This document shows positions 27,748 through 36,563 of a stretch of DNA of 64,000 nt, in pieces. A program made the position numbers and the translations under genes. The notes beneath the pieces were generated by a model, which worked only from the letters and a program-made list of their open reading frames with translations, was not told where the DNA came from and did not search any database. Within the stretch, counting starts at the first letter, position 1; every line of letters begins with the position of its first letter. The stretch comes from Caldithrix abyssi DSM 13497. Lineage in GTDB: Bacteria > Calditrichota > Calditrichia > Calditrichales > Calditrichaceae. The DNA lies in contig NZ_CP018099.1 of NCBI RefSeq assembly GCF_001886815.1, forward strand, positions 3,718,501-3,782,500. The letters are read 5' to 3'.

Positions 27748-28931
27748 AAATCTCACAGACAAAACTGCTACAGGCCTTGCGCAGAGAGGTTGCCATCCTC
27801 TTTAAGGATGTGGACATTTTACTCATCGTGCTTGTTTCTCCATTATTTTACGCCCTGTTCTACGGAACGGTTTATGTCCACAAAGTAGAAACCGATATAC
27901 CGGTCATTGTTATCGATCAGGATAACAGCGCGCTTTCCAGAAAACTGATTCGCAGCCTGGACGCCAGTCAAAACCTGTTGGTGGTGCGCGTTACTCAGGA
28001 CGCGGTAGAAGCTAAAAGCGCCATCGAAGACTGGCAGACGCAGGGCGCCATCTGGATTCCAGCGGATTTTTCTAAAACTTTAAAAAGCGGCAGGCAGGCG
28101 CATCTCAAGGTGTATTTAAACACCAGTCGTTTTTTGCCTTCCAACGACATCAATCGCGCCGTTCAGCAAACAGTGGCCACTCTGGCTGCCGGGGTGCGCC
28201 TCCGTTATTTTCAGGCCAGGGGATTGAATTTTGATCAGGCTACTGAACAAATTCAGCCCCTGCGCGTGGATGATCGCAATCTTTTTAATGTGCGGCAAAG
28301 TTACGGTGATTTTCTTATTCCCGGCGTGCTGGCGTTGATTTTACAACAAACGTTGTTGTTTGGCCTGGCCATGTCCGTAGCCCGGGAATTCGAATTAAAC
28401 AGCTTTGAAGAGTGGCAAAAAACAAGCAAGGACAATACCCTGTTAATGTTTGCGGGCAAAGGAATTTTTTACTTTACTCTTTACCTGGCCTATAGCCTTT
28501 TCTTTTTCAGCGTTATTTACGGCGTTCTGCATCTACCGTTTCATGGACGCTACGGCACGTTTTTGCTTTTGACGGCTTTATTTTTATTGAATGTTACCCT
28601 GTGGGGCATGATTATCGGCTCTTTTTTCAGGAGCAAGATTGTAGCCTTACAGACACTGGTGTTTAGCAGTTATCCGTTGTTTCTACTTTCTGGTTTTAGT
28701 TGGCCGCTGCAAAGCATGCCCTGGTGGCTTAAAAACTTAAGCACGCTTCTGCCATCGACTTCCTATTTTTTAGCCATGCAGCGCGTAACGGCCATGAACG
28801 CAGGGCCTGCCGATATCGTGCGGGAGTTACTCCACCTGCTACTTTTATTTGTGCTGAGTACCAGCCTCGCTTATTGGCGATTTCAATATTTACAAAAAAG
28901 TGTGCCATTGGGGGCGAGTGTTAGAGTGTAA
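27744..28931 (+). CDS. ABC-2-type transporter permease
   Basis: A 395-residue paralogue of the preceding permease with the same architecture: TM1 (ILLIVLVSPLFYALFYGTVYV), an external domain (VIVIDQDNSALSRKLIRSLDAS), a C-terminal helix bundle and LPSTSYFLAMQR. It is the last gene of the TetR-TolC-HlyD-permease-permease operon. Operons of this type normally use an ATPase; none is found here. Confidence 0.88.
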   Translation: MKISQTKLLQALRREVAILFKDVDILLIVLVSPLFYALFYGTVYVHKVETDIPVIVIDQDNSALSRKLIRSLDASQNLLVVRVTQDAVEAKSAIEDWQTQGAIWIPADFSKTLKSGRQAHLKVYLNTSRFLPSNDINRAVQQTVATLAAGVRLRYFQARGLNFDQATEQIQPLRVDDRNLFNVRQSYGDFLIPGVLALILQQTLLFGLAMSVAREFELNSFEEWQKTSKDNTLLMFAGKGIFYFTLYLAYSLFFFSVIYGVLHLPFHGRYGTFLLLTALFLLNVTLWGMIIGSFFRSKIVALQTLVFSSYPLFLLSGFSWPLQSMPWWLKNLSTLLPSTSYFLAMQRVTAMNAGPADIVRELLHLLLLFVLSTSLAYWRFQYLQKSVPLGASVRV

Positions 28932-29080
28932 GGGTTTAGAGGTTTAGTGGTTTAGGGTTTTAGTGGCTTAGGCGTTTTTGTAGGGGCGAAGGAGTTTAGA
29001 AGACTTTCTTTGAAAGATCTAATCCCGCCCGGGCGGAATTTGAAAATTTTTGTGCTGTTTTAAAAACTCATCCCCCAGCC
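28932..29080. repeat. Dispersed repeat blocks beside the IS insertion
   Basis: The stretch 28930-28995 (GTTTAGAGGTTTAGTGGTTT...TTTTTGTAGGGGCGAA) recurs in reverse at 49510-49556. The stretch 28997-29060 matches 12205-12260, and 29050-29080 (GTTTTAAAAACTCATCCCCC) matches 22810-22838, where the sequence continues without an IS. The insertion therefore lies in repeat DNA. Confidence 0.6.
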
Positions 29081-29113
29081 GGGGCTGTCCCAAAAGTCGA
29101 TGAAAGTAAATTT

Positions 29114-29340
29114 TTATACAAAACATATTTTGGCGTTGAAGAGACAAGATGAATATTTAACAACTATTTTTTCCTTAATTTCTATAAAAAACTGCTCTAA
29201 CGATATTAAAATGGTATTTTTTTGGCCTAAATTTTGACACTGGCTTGCCCGGTTTAAATTAAAAAAGATGTTAGCGCTATACTTATACATCTCGTTAACT
29301 AAACCGTACTCTTTCATCTGATTAAACATCTTTTTTAAAT
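29114..29340 (-). pseudogene. Severed 3' end of the IS1182-type transposase gene
   Basis: Joining the sequence across the ISL3 element (removing one TTTTAAAT copy) restores an open frame: ...VAYNLK from the large part continues directly into KMFNQMKEYGLVNEMYKYSA here. This ~72-codon piece is the original C-terminus. It now lacks its own promoter and is probably untranslated. Confidence 0.85.
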
Positions 29341-30628
29341 GGCTCTACTGGGATTCCTGTGGAAAAAGGTCTAATTTACCAAGAAAGAATAGTATTGCTA
29401 TCCTAAAATTTTCAAATTTTCTAAAGCCTCTACCAACTGTTTTTATCTCCTGTATCTTGCCGTTCAACCATTCGGCTACTGAATTATCTATCTGATATCT
29501 TATATAGTTTAATAAGCCATCTGAATGAGCAATGAGCATTTTTGCTACTTTAATCATTTTATTTAAAGAACGTTCCTTAATATCCTGATACCATTCCGCA
29601 AAAAAGAATTTCGCATCATTTATTGTTTCACTCCTAAAGAATTCTTTGAAGTTCTCTTTGGCCGCCCAAGCCTGGGAAGTGATAAGGTTAAGTTCTTGAA
29701 TTTTTCTGAAACGCGATAATTGCTTGTCCGTCATATTTTCCGGATTCTTTAAAAATAAATATTTACTTTTCACTAAGGTTTTATCATTAGATTTTTGTAA
29801 TTTACGGGCTTCCTCTCGTCTGGTTTTATCCACTCCATCATTTAAATACTTCATTATATGAAATTTGTCATGCACTATGGAAGCATTGGGAAGCTCCTTT
29901 TGAACAGCTTTAATAAAAGCTTTCCACATATCCATACTGACCGCTTTGAGGCCCTCCTTTTGTTTCTCTGTTAATCCCTTGTTTATTAACGAACTGGCAG
30001 AGCTTGTTGTGCGGCCTTCACTTACATCTATTACACGTCTTCTTTCACTATCGGATAATACGCTTACATAAGTATGACCTCTTTTCATACTCTTCTCATC
30101 TATCCCGATATATTTAATGTCCTCTTCCGTTCGGCGTGATAGCCCGCGTTCCACTGCTTTGCTCATTATATGATGAAGCATATCAAAGCTGATCCGTAAA
30201 AGTTGCGCCGTTTTGCTCTGGTTTTTGGAGGCCAGTAATAACTCAATAGCAAAACGTTCAAATAATAAAGTCGTTCGACTCGACTTTTCTGCCCAAGGTA
30301 CTTTGATCGTTTTTACTCCATGTTCCTTGCATTTAATGCGGGGTACTTTGCAGACAATATAGGTCTTCATTTGGCATGTATCCAAATGCCGCCAACGACG
30401 TTTTTCGCGATGATCATAAATATCATATTCCACTTCGCATTCGGGACAAAAACCTTTTTTTGACTTATAGATAATCTCTATTTCTACTTCCTCATTCGCA
30501 ATATCTAAGTCAACTTTAGACACTTCCCAGGGATGCGAAAGTCCCAAAATCTGTTTAAATAATTCTTTATCTTTCATAAACTCAATCTAAGGATTATTTT
30601 TGTTTTTCACAAAAATCCCAGTAGAGCC
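29341..30628 (-). mobile_element. ISL3-family insertion sequence
   Basis: A 1,288-bp element with perfect 15-bp inverted ends (GGCTCTACTGGGATT at 29341-29355, complement at 30614-30628); similarity extends to about 26 bp. It is flanked by the perfect 8-bp direct repeat TTTTAAAT (29333-29340 and 30629-30636), the target duplication size expected for ISL3 elements. The intact duplication suggests a fairly recent insertion. Confidence 0.95.
29345..30577 (-). CDS. ISL3-family transposase
   Basis: A 410-residue transposase of the ISL3 family. It has an N-terminal zinc-finger-like part (CPECEVEYDIYDHREKRRWRH...CKVPRIKCKEHG), a helix-turn-helix region, then the DDE domain (YIGIDEKSMKRGHTYVSVLSD, AVSMDMWKAFIKAVQ, and the C-terminal NSVAEWLNGKIQEIKTVGRG with the catalytic Glu region). 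It is full length with no frameshift. The gene fills the element, and its stop lies inside the left inverted repeat. Confidence 0.95.
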   Translation of the reverse strand: MKDKELFKQILGLSHPWEVSKVDLDIANEEVEIEIIYKSKKGFCPECEVEYDIYDHREKRRWRHLDTCQMKTYIVCKVPRIKCKEHGVKTIKVPWAEKSSRTTLLFERFAIELLLASKNQSKTAQLLRISFDMLHHIMSKAVERGLSRRTEEDIKYIGIDEKSMKRGHTYVSVLSDSERRRVIDVSEGRTTSSASSLINKGLTEKQKEGLKAVSMDMWKAFIKAVQKELPNASIVHDKFHIMKYLNDGVDKTRREEARKLQKSNDKTLVKSKYLFLKNPENMTDKQLSRFRKIQELNLITSQAWAAKENFKEFFRSETINDAKFFFAEWYQDIKERSLNKMIKVAKMLIAHSDGLLNYIRYQIDNSVAEWLNGKIQEIKTVGRGFRKFENFRIAILFFLGKLDLFPQESQ

Positions 30629-32170
30629 TTTTAAATTATACGCTACTGCTATTATACCAAATTCTGTTTTTACTTTATCTAATCCTCTTAATAAAAAGCC
30701 CCTTATTCCAAGATTATGCTTTATTTGTCCAAAAATTGTTTCTATCTCCGAACCTCGTTTGCTGATTAATTTTCTTCCTTCTTCCGTATTCAATCGAGAA
30801 CGAACCTGCTTTTTATAATCATTAAGCATGACATTTACTCTAACAACACGCGCAGTCTGGCCCTTATAGCACTTCTCTTTCAATACACAGCCTTCACAAC
30901 TCTCACTACGGTAAATACGATGCTTTACTTTAAATCCCGTCGACGTAACATTTTCCTGTTCTCCAACATATTCTAAATACCGACCGGCAGGACATTCATA
31001 GCGATCTAATTCAGGATCATACCGCATGTTATCTATCAAAAAAGGATTCTCTTTGTATGACTTCTTTTGCTCTTTGTAATAACTACTGTATTTGATATAA
31101 GCTTCTACACCTTCTGATTCCAAATATGCATAATTCTCCTCACTTCCATAGCCTGCATCGCCTATTACTCGATTTGGTTGCCTACCATAACAACGCTTGT
31201 ATGACTCCATAAAGGGCTTTAATAATACGCTATCATTCGCGTTCTGATTTATCGTATAATTCACTATAAATTGATTCTCACTTCCTACCTGAACATTATA
31301 ACTCGGAAGCAAATCCGTATTATTATGATGATCCCGCTTCTTACTCATAAAGGTAGCATCCGGGTCCGTCTGGCTATAGCTATTCCTACCATTTAGAAGC
31401 TTTCGTTGCTTTTCATATTTACGTTGGCGCGGTAAATAATCCTTCTCTATTTTATTTTTTGCTCTCTTTAATTCCTTATTGTCCGGTTCCTTTTTTAACC
31501 GCTCATTCAATATATCAACTATTTGTTCAATCTGATGAGAGCTTAAAGTAACATCCTCTCCTAATTCTCCTAAATCTTTATTACCGTATAAACGATTCTC
31601 TAAATCATTCTCGTTATCTATCTTCTTTAGTAATTCCTTTAGCTTCTCTTGAAGTACTCTCTGGTAACGGTCTACATTCTTCTTCCAGACTGCCTTGTAT
31701 TTATTCGCATTCGCCTGAAATTTGCTCCCGTCTATAAAAAGATCATTTAATTCGATATAGCCCAACTCCAATAATTGCTCAACTACATAGGTGAATACTT
31801 CCTCTATTTTTCCCTTCAATCGTGATGAACGAAAACGATTTATCGTCCTAAAATCCGGACGACTGTTCCCTGATAACCACATGAAATGAATATTCTCTCT
31901 TAAGGCCTTAGCTATCTGGCGCGAAGTAAATATCTTCTGCGTATAGGCATAAATGACTACTTTTAATAGCATCCGCGGATGATACGCGGCCCGACCGCCT
32001 CCTTTGTATTCTTTAATTAAAAAATCAATATCCATCTTGTCTATGATGGCATTGATAAACCGAACCATATGATTGGGGTCTATGAGCTCATCTAATGAAG
32101 GCGGAAGAATAGTAAGTTGGTTTTGATCGGTAGTTTTAAATGGGATTTTCCGACAACGTTTTGGCTTCAT
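30587..32170 (-). CDS. IS1182-family transposase with ISL3-derived chimeric C-terminus
   Basis: A 527-residue frame. It starts with the family-typical LPPSLDELIDPNHMVRFINA and contains RPDFRTINRFR, LFIDGSKFQANANKYK, a central VIGDAGYGSEENY and SKRGSEIETIFGQIKHN, so the DDE residues all appear to be present. The last 14 residues (from GSTGIFVK) are read from the end of the inserted ISL3 element. The native ~72-residue tail is cut off and lies at 29114-29340. Whether the truncated enzyme is active is unknown. Confidence 0.9.
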   Translation of the reverse strand: MKPKRCRKIPFKTTDQNQLTILPPSLDELIDPNHMVRFINAIIDKMDIDFLIKEYKGGGRAAYHPRMLLKVVIYAYTQKIFTSRQIAKALRENIHFMWLSGNSRPDFRTINRFRSSRLKGKIEEVFTYVVEQLLELGYIELNDLFIDGSKFQANANKYKAVWKKNVDRYQRVLQEKLKELLKKIDNENDLENRLYGNKDLGELGEDVTLSSHQIEQIVDILNERLKKEPDNKELKRAKNKIEKDYLPRQRKYEKQRKLLNGRNSYSQTDPDATFMSKKRDHHNNTDLLPSYNVQVGSENQFIVNYTINQNANDSVLLKPFMESYKRCYGRQPNRVIGDAGYGSEENYAYLESEGVEAYIKYSSYYKEQKKSYKENPFLIDNMRYDPELDRYECPAGRYLEYVGEQENVTSTGFKVKHRIYRSESCEGCVLKEKCYKGQTARVVRVNVMLNDYKKQVRSRLNTEEGRKLISKRGSEIETIFGQIKHNLGIRGFLLRGLDKVKTEFGIIAVAYNLKGSTGIFVKNKNNP

Positions 32171-32384
32171 GGTTTTTATTTTAAATTTAATATTTTCAAG
32201 TTATTAATGCAAGTTATTTTATGTGCTAAAGACAATAAATAGAACCAATTTAAATCTTGTTTTTATTCATGTTTTTTTGTTGAAATCTTTTACCTTTTCC
32301 ATAATTTCGTATCACATTTACCAATAAAATTATATTTAAAAACCTGCATATTTATACATCTTGATTTACTTTTGGGACAGCCCC

Positions 32385-33127
32385 GGCGTAAATAGAGCCG
32401 GTTTGCTGAACTTTGGTTTCAGAATAATTTGTTTAATCTTTTTCTGCGATGATTGGCGTAATCTGCGAGAAAATTACTTTGCGCGCGTTGCTGTTGATTT
32501 TGGTTGAGGCTACGCTGTCTTAGCCGTTTTTTTAATTAATGTTTGTTTTACTTGTACCAAGGTTGCTGCTCGCCAAAGCGAATTTTTCAGGAAAATCCTT
32601 CGCCCTTACTGTTTTCCCTCGCCATTTTTTGAGAAAATTTCTCCTCGCCCGTGGGACGGGCTCGTCGAAATGACAGAGGAGAAAGGCTTCTGCTATTCCG
32701 AAGAATGTCTCCCACTCTTTAATTGCCCGCTTCACTACTCCTCTTCGGTTAAGCTCAGGGCAGGCATACCGCACTGGCGGGATAAATTTTAAATTGTAAT
32801 CCATCCATCCTCGAAAAGGACATTTGCTCGAACTATTTCCACTGCCCCGCGTTTATTGTTTTTACTTTCTGAGTTTTTTTACTCAAATTGCAAAAAAAAT
32901 CTTTTTACCGTTAAATGAATAAAAATCAATTTTATTAAACGAAATGGTCATTAATCAACGCCAAAATTCGCCCAAACTCTATTGTCAGTCCATGAATATT
33001 TTTTCATTTCTATTTCTCAAACGCCTGGCAACCATTGACAAAAATTATTAGAACGGTGGATTGCAAAAAATAATCTTTGTAATTTATGCCTGACCAATTC
33101 CTTTAAAATCAATGGAAGGGAAAAATT
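32385..33127. repeat. 743-bp intergenic region with degenerate repeats before the ammonia-lyase gene
   Basis: The stretch 32430-32525 resembles 23010-23065 (GCGATGATTGGCGTAATCTG, AGAAAATTACTTTGCGCGCG). A 90-codon frame at 32532-32804 reads like translated repeat DNA and is not accepted as a gene. The last ~250 bp are AT-rich and probably carry the hutH promoter; GGAAGGG precedes its ATG. Confidence 0.5.
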
Positions 33128-34651
33128 ATGGCTATTGTACTGGATGGTAAATCTTTGACCATTGAAAAACTGGTTCGTATTGCCCGTTTTAACGAAAAGG
33201 TTGAACTGGCTCCAGAGGCCCTGGAGCGCATCAAGGCCTGCCGGGCCATGCTAGAGAAAAAAATCGCCGCCCGTGAAGTGATGTACGGCATCAACACGGG
33301 CATTGGTGAATTTTCCGAGGTTGTTTTAAGCGACGAACAGGTTGAACAATTTCAGAAATATTTGATTTACAACCATGCAGCGGGCATTGGCGAGCCTGCG
33401 CCTATTGAATATGTGCGCGCTGCCATGGCCGGACGCATTAATGTGCACGCTAACGGTCGGTCAGGCGTTCGACCGGAAATCACTTTAACGCTGATCGAGA
33501 TGTTAAACAAGGGCGTTACGCCGGTTGTTTGTCAAAAAGGTTCCGTGGGAGCCAGCGGCGACCTGGCGCCCATGTCGCAAATTGCCTTATTGCTTTTAGG
33601 CGAGGGAGAAGCCTTTTACCAGGGGCAGCGTTTGCCGGGTAAAGCGGCCATGGAACGGGCCGGCATTAAAATTCCCGGGTTAAAGGCAAGAGACGGGCTG
33701 GCCACAATCAATGGCTCCAATCTGTTAACGGCCATGAGCGCCCTGCACCTGTACGATATGGATCGCTGGCTGCGTCAGGCAGAAATCGCCGCGGCCATGT
33801 CTCTGGAAGCGCTGCTGGCCAATTTAAAGCCTTACGACGAACGACTGCACAAAGTGCGCGGATTTGACGGCGCGGTGCGCAGCGCTCGCGCCATTCGCCA
33901 GTGTTTGCAAGGCAGCGACCTCTATTCCGGAAAAATTAAGCAGCGCGTTCAGGATGCCTATTCCATGCGCTCCACCCCGCAGGTCATCGGCGCGGCCAGA
34001 GACGCCATCCGGTATGCTCGAACTCAGGTGGAAATCGAATTGAACGGCGTGGGCGACAACCCCGTCTTTTTTGTAGAAGACGAGCTAACCCTGACCGGCG
34101 CTAATTTTCAGGGCACGCCCGTTGCGTTACCCATGGACATGGCTGGCGCGGCTGTTACCATGGTCAGCGTCATGTCCGAACGGCGCATGAACCGCCTGAA
34201 CAACCCGGCGTTAAGCGCGGGCCTTCCACCGTTTTTAACAAAGGGCGCCGGCATGTTTTCCGGTTTGATGCTCAGCCAGTACACGGCAGATTCCTTAATC
34301 GTCGAACAGCGTATTCTTTCGGTTCCGGCAGCTATTCAATCCATTCCCGCCGCAGCCGATCAGGAAGATTTTGTCTCCATGGGCATGAACACAGCCATTA
34401 AAAACGCTCAAATACTGGACAACGCTTACGGCATTCTGGGAATAGAATTTATGGCCGCCGCTCAGGCCCTCGATTTCCGTCAGCACCAGTTTGGCAGAGG
34501 CGTGCAAACGGCTAAAAAAATCATTCGTAAATATGTGCCGTATCTGGATGAAGACCGGCCGCTCTACCCCGATCACACCAAAATGAAAGCGCTGGTCAAA
34601 TCCGGTGAAATTCTGGAAGCGGTGGAATCGGAGGTGGGCAGTTTAAGATAA
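33128..34651 (+). CDS. hutH: Histidine/aromatic amino acid ammonia-lyase
   Basis: A 507-residue MIO-dependent lyase. The Ala-Ser-Gly triad that cyclises to the electrophilic prosthetic group is at residues 142-144 (GSVGASGDLAPMSQIAL). NTGIGEFSE and the late active-site stretch QEDFVSMGMNTA are also present. Length matches bacterial HutH. The substrate-selecting segment reads YNHAAGIGEP; its His favours histidine, but related lyases acting on tyrosine or phenylalanine exist. No hutU, hutI or hutG is adjacent, so use in a full histidine degradation operon is not supported here. Confidence 0.85.
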   Translation: MAIVLDGKSLTIEKLVRIARFNEKVELAPEALERIKACRAMLEKKIAAREVMYGINTGIGEFSEVVLSDEQVEQFQKYLIYNHAAGIGEPAPIEYVRAAMAGRINVHANGRSGVRPEITLTLIEMLNKGVTPVVCQKGSVGASGDLAPMSQIALLLLGEGEAFYQGQRLPGKAAMERAGIKIPGLKARDGLATINGSNLLTAMSALHLYDMDRWLRQAEIAAAMSLEALLANLKPYDERLHKVRGFDGAVRSARAIRQCLQGSDLYSGKIKQRVQDAYSMRSTPQVIGAARDAIRYARTQVEIELNGVGDNPVFFVEDELTLTGANFQGTPVALPMDMAGAAVTMVSVMSERRMNRLNNPALSAGLPPFLTKGAGMFSGLMLSQYTADSLIVEQRILSVPAAIQSIPAAADQEDFVSMGMNTAIKNAQILDNAYGILGIEFMAAAQALDFRQHQFGRGVQTAKKIIRKYVPYLDEDRPLYPDHTKMKALVKSGEILEAVESEVGSLR

Positions 34652-34792
34652 TCGCCGCTGCTTTATTGATCGAATAAATTTTTAGTCTGGCAGGTCGCTC
34701 GGGATTTTCCACCCTTTTTTACTTGCACAAAAGGACGTGAACGCTCACCAGCGTAATGCGCCTTGCTGAAGCCATGTGCCGGCCGCGTTATA

Positions 34793-35926
34793 TTAAACTT
34801 GCTCAATCTTTTTTCCCTGTAAAAAATCTTCCACCATTTTCACACGTTTTTGAATGGATGGATGGGAGTGGAAGAAAAACTCCACCAGCGGATGGGGTTG
34901 TTTATCGCTTAAATTCTGCTCGCTCAATTTTAACAAAGCGCTGGCAAAGGCCCGCGGATTGCTGCTGTGCCGCAGGGCGTACAAATCGGCCTGCCGTTCG
35001 TAATGCCTGCTCAGGGCATTGCTCAGCGGTGAAACCAGCAGCATGTAAACAGTAAGGATGATCGCAATCAATGGCAGAGCCGCCAGGTCTGCGGGACCGG
35101 TAAAGCCCATGCGCGTTAATAAATCCCAGTAAATAAGATGGGCCAGATAAAACCCGACAAAGGTTTGCAGCGTTCCGGCGGCCATCAATCGGTACAGATG
35201 TTTGTGCACAAAATGGCCCACCTCATGGGCAAAAACCGCCTCAATTTCATCATGCGTAAAATTTTCCAGCAAAGTGTCGCCAATGATAATGCGTCGCGAT
35301 TTACCCAGTCCGGTAAAAGCCGCATTAGCCTTTTTGGTGTCTTTGCTCATGTTAAAACGGAAAATGCCTTGCAGATCAAACTTGCCGATTTTAGCCAGAC
35401 GCTCCATGCGCTTTAAAAGCTCATCGTCTTTTAGGGGCTCAAACTTGTAAAACAAAGGAAAAATCAACTGCGGCGCCAGTCGCCCCAGCAAAACCGAGAA
35501 TAAAAAGATCACCACACTGAGCCAGAACCACCAGCTTTGCGGATAATTAAGCAGTAAAAAGTAAAAGGCCAGCGCCAGCGGCAAACCGATCGCCAGGCCG
35601 ACCAGATTTTCTTTTAATTTTTCTTTTATCCAATCCCATAAAGTCTGGTTGGAAAGCTGGTAGCGGTGTTCCAGAATAAAACCGCTGTAAAATTCAAACG
35701 GAAAGGTAAACAGCGAAAGCCCGAAACCCGCCACCGCCATAAAAAGCAAAAAGCGCAGGTAGGCATTTTCTGTTAGCTGATGCGTCCAGTCGCGCAATTC
35801 GGCCGAATAGCCGGTAGTCAAAAACAAAACCAGCAGCAAAAAACTTAAAACGGATTCGCTTATGCTAACGATTAATTTAATGCGTTCATAACGCTTGGCC
35901 TGTTGTTCCCTTGTTAATTCTTGCAT
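34793..35926 (-). CDS. M48-family membrane metalloprotease (Ste24-like)
   Basis: A 377-residue integral membrane protease. Zinc motif HEVGH is at residues 234-238 (EIEAVFAHEVGHFVHKH), with the third-ligand region RHYERQADLYAL. It has several TM helices in the N-terminal half and two more after the zinc site. GLGKSRRIIIGDTLL is family-typical. Bacterial members degrade membrane or envelope proteins. It converges with hutH and diverges from the lysW operon. Confidence 0.9.
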   Translation of the reverse strand: MQELTREQQAKRYERIKLIVSISESVLSFLLLVLFLTTGYSAELRDWTHQLTENAYLRFLLFMAVAGFGLSLFTFPFEFYSGFILEHRYQLSNQTLWDWIKEKLKENLVGLAIGLPLALAFYFLLLNYPQSWWFWLSVVIFLFSVLLGRLAPQLIFPLFYKFEPLKDDELLKRMERLAKIGKFDLQGIFRFNMSKDTKKANAAFTGLGKSRRIIIGDTLLENFTHDEIEAVFAHEVGHFVHKHLYRLMAAGTLQTFVGFYLAHLIYWDLLTRMGFTGPADLAALPLIAIILTVYMLLVSPLSNALSRHYERQADLYALRHSSNPRAFASALLKLSEQNLSDKQPHPLVEFFFHSHPSIQKRVKMVEDFLQGKKIEQV

Positions 35927-36188
35927 GGCATTAATCCTGCTTCTTAATGTTCCGGTGTTCTCTCGCCTTTGTCAAATATCATTCCTGCGCATGGGGCGCT
36001 CTTTTCAGTCAACCCTGCATGTCATTCCCGCGCACACGGAGATCTCCCTCATCCACATAAAGGAGTCGGCTCCATGCCTCACCTCTGTGCGTGATCTTTA
36101 TGTTCTGGTCTCAGGATCATTGAATCTTAATTTATGAAGGAAACACAAAATCCACAAAAACATTTAAAAACAAAAACAAGAACCAGTG

Positions 36189-36226
36189 TATAATTATAAC
36201 CTCATTAAAAAATTTCTTTTTTAATG
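36189..36226 (+). promoter_or_regulatory. Possible lysW-operon promoter region with AT-rich hairpin
   Basis: A consensus -10 hexamer TATAAT (36189-36194) lies within the palindrome TATAATTATA, so it reads the same toward the divergent protease gene. A perfect 10-bp stem, CATTAAAAAA-TTTC-TTTTTTAATG (36203-36226), follows. A -35 box is not evident. The leader to lysW would be about 180 nt. The rest of 35927-36383 shows no gene. Confidence 0.35.
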
Positions 36227-36383
36227 CGTCGTGCTATGCTCTCTATCTCAAGGAATCATCTACTGAATGATGTTCCGTCTTACTTTTAAATTTATAATAA
36301 TTTGCATTTTTATAATATTTTATTATTTTCCTGCTAATTTTCAAACAGTCCAAATCAATCAGTTAAAACAAAGAGAGGGGAGA

Positions 36384-36560
36384 ATGATGACACAACCGGC
36401 AACATGTCCCGTGTGTGACGCCATCGTCGAGTTAGAAGAAAACGTTGAGCTACACGAGCTAACCACCTGCCCGGATTGCGGCAGCGAATTAGAAGTCGTC
36501 GCTTTGCAACCTCCAACGCTGGAAGAGGCTCCACAGGAAGAAGAAGACTGGGGAGAATGA
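36384..36560 (+). CDS. lysW: LysW amino-group carrier protein
   Basis: A ~58-residue acidic zinc protein with two CxxC knuckles (CPVCDAIVE and CPDCGSELEV) and the hallmark C-terminus EDWGE. The side-chain carboxyl of its last Glu becomes amide-linked to the amino group of 2-aminoadipate (or glutamate), protecting it while LysZ, LysY and LysJ act. GAGAGGGG precedes two consecutive ATG codons (36384 and 36387); either could start. A longer frame from 36267 adds a hydrophobic stretch foreign to the family. It heads the operon, with homocitrate synthase starting 3 nt later. Confidence 0.95.
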   Translation: MMTQPATCPVCDAIVELEENVELHELTTCPDCGSELEVVALQPPTLEEAPQEEEDWGE

Positions 36561-36563
36561 CTC

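Larger units (their letters stand above)
29083..32382 (-). mobile_element. IS1182-family insertion sequence, interrupted by an ISL3-family element
   Basis: Its ends are perfect 17-bp inverted repeats, GGGGCTGTCCCAAAAGT at 29081-29097 and its complement at 32368-32384. If the element proper starts at GGCTGTCCC, both sides are flanked by CCGG (29079-29082 and 32383-32386), a 4-bp palindromic target duplication as seen for this family. The transposase gene (minus strand) is split by the ISL3 element at 29341-30628. Without it the element would be about 2.0 kb. Confidence 0.88.

Noticed and set aside
29083-32384. Composite transposon formed by two cooperating transposases
   Set aside because: The ISL3 element has its own ends and target duplication within the IS1182 gene, so this is a nested insertion, not a composite.
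32532-32804. 90-codon minus-strand frame
   Set aside because: Reads through repeat-like intergenic sequence (CHFDEPVPRARR is a typical repeat translation); no ribosome site was evident.
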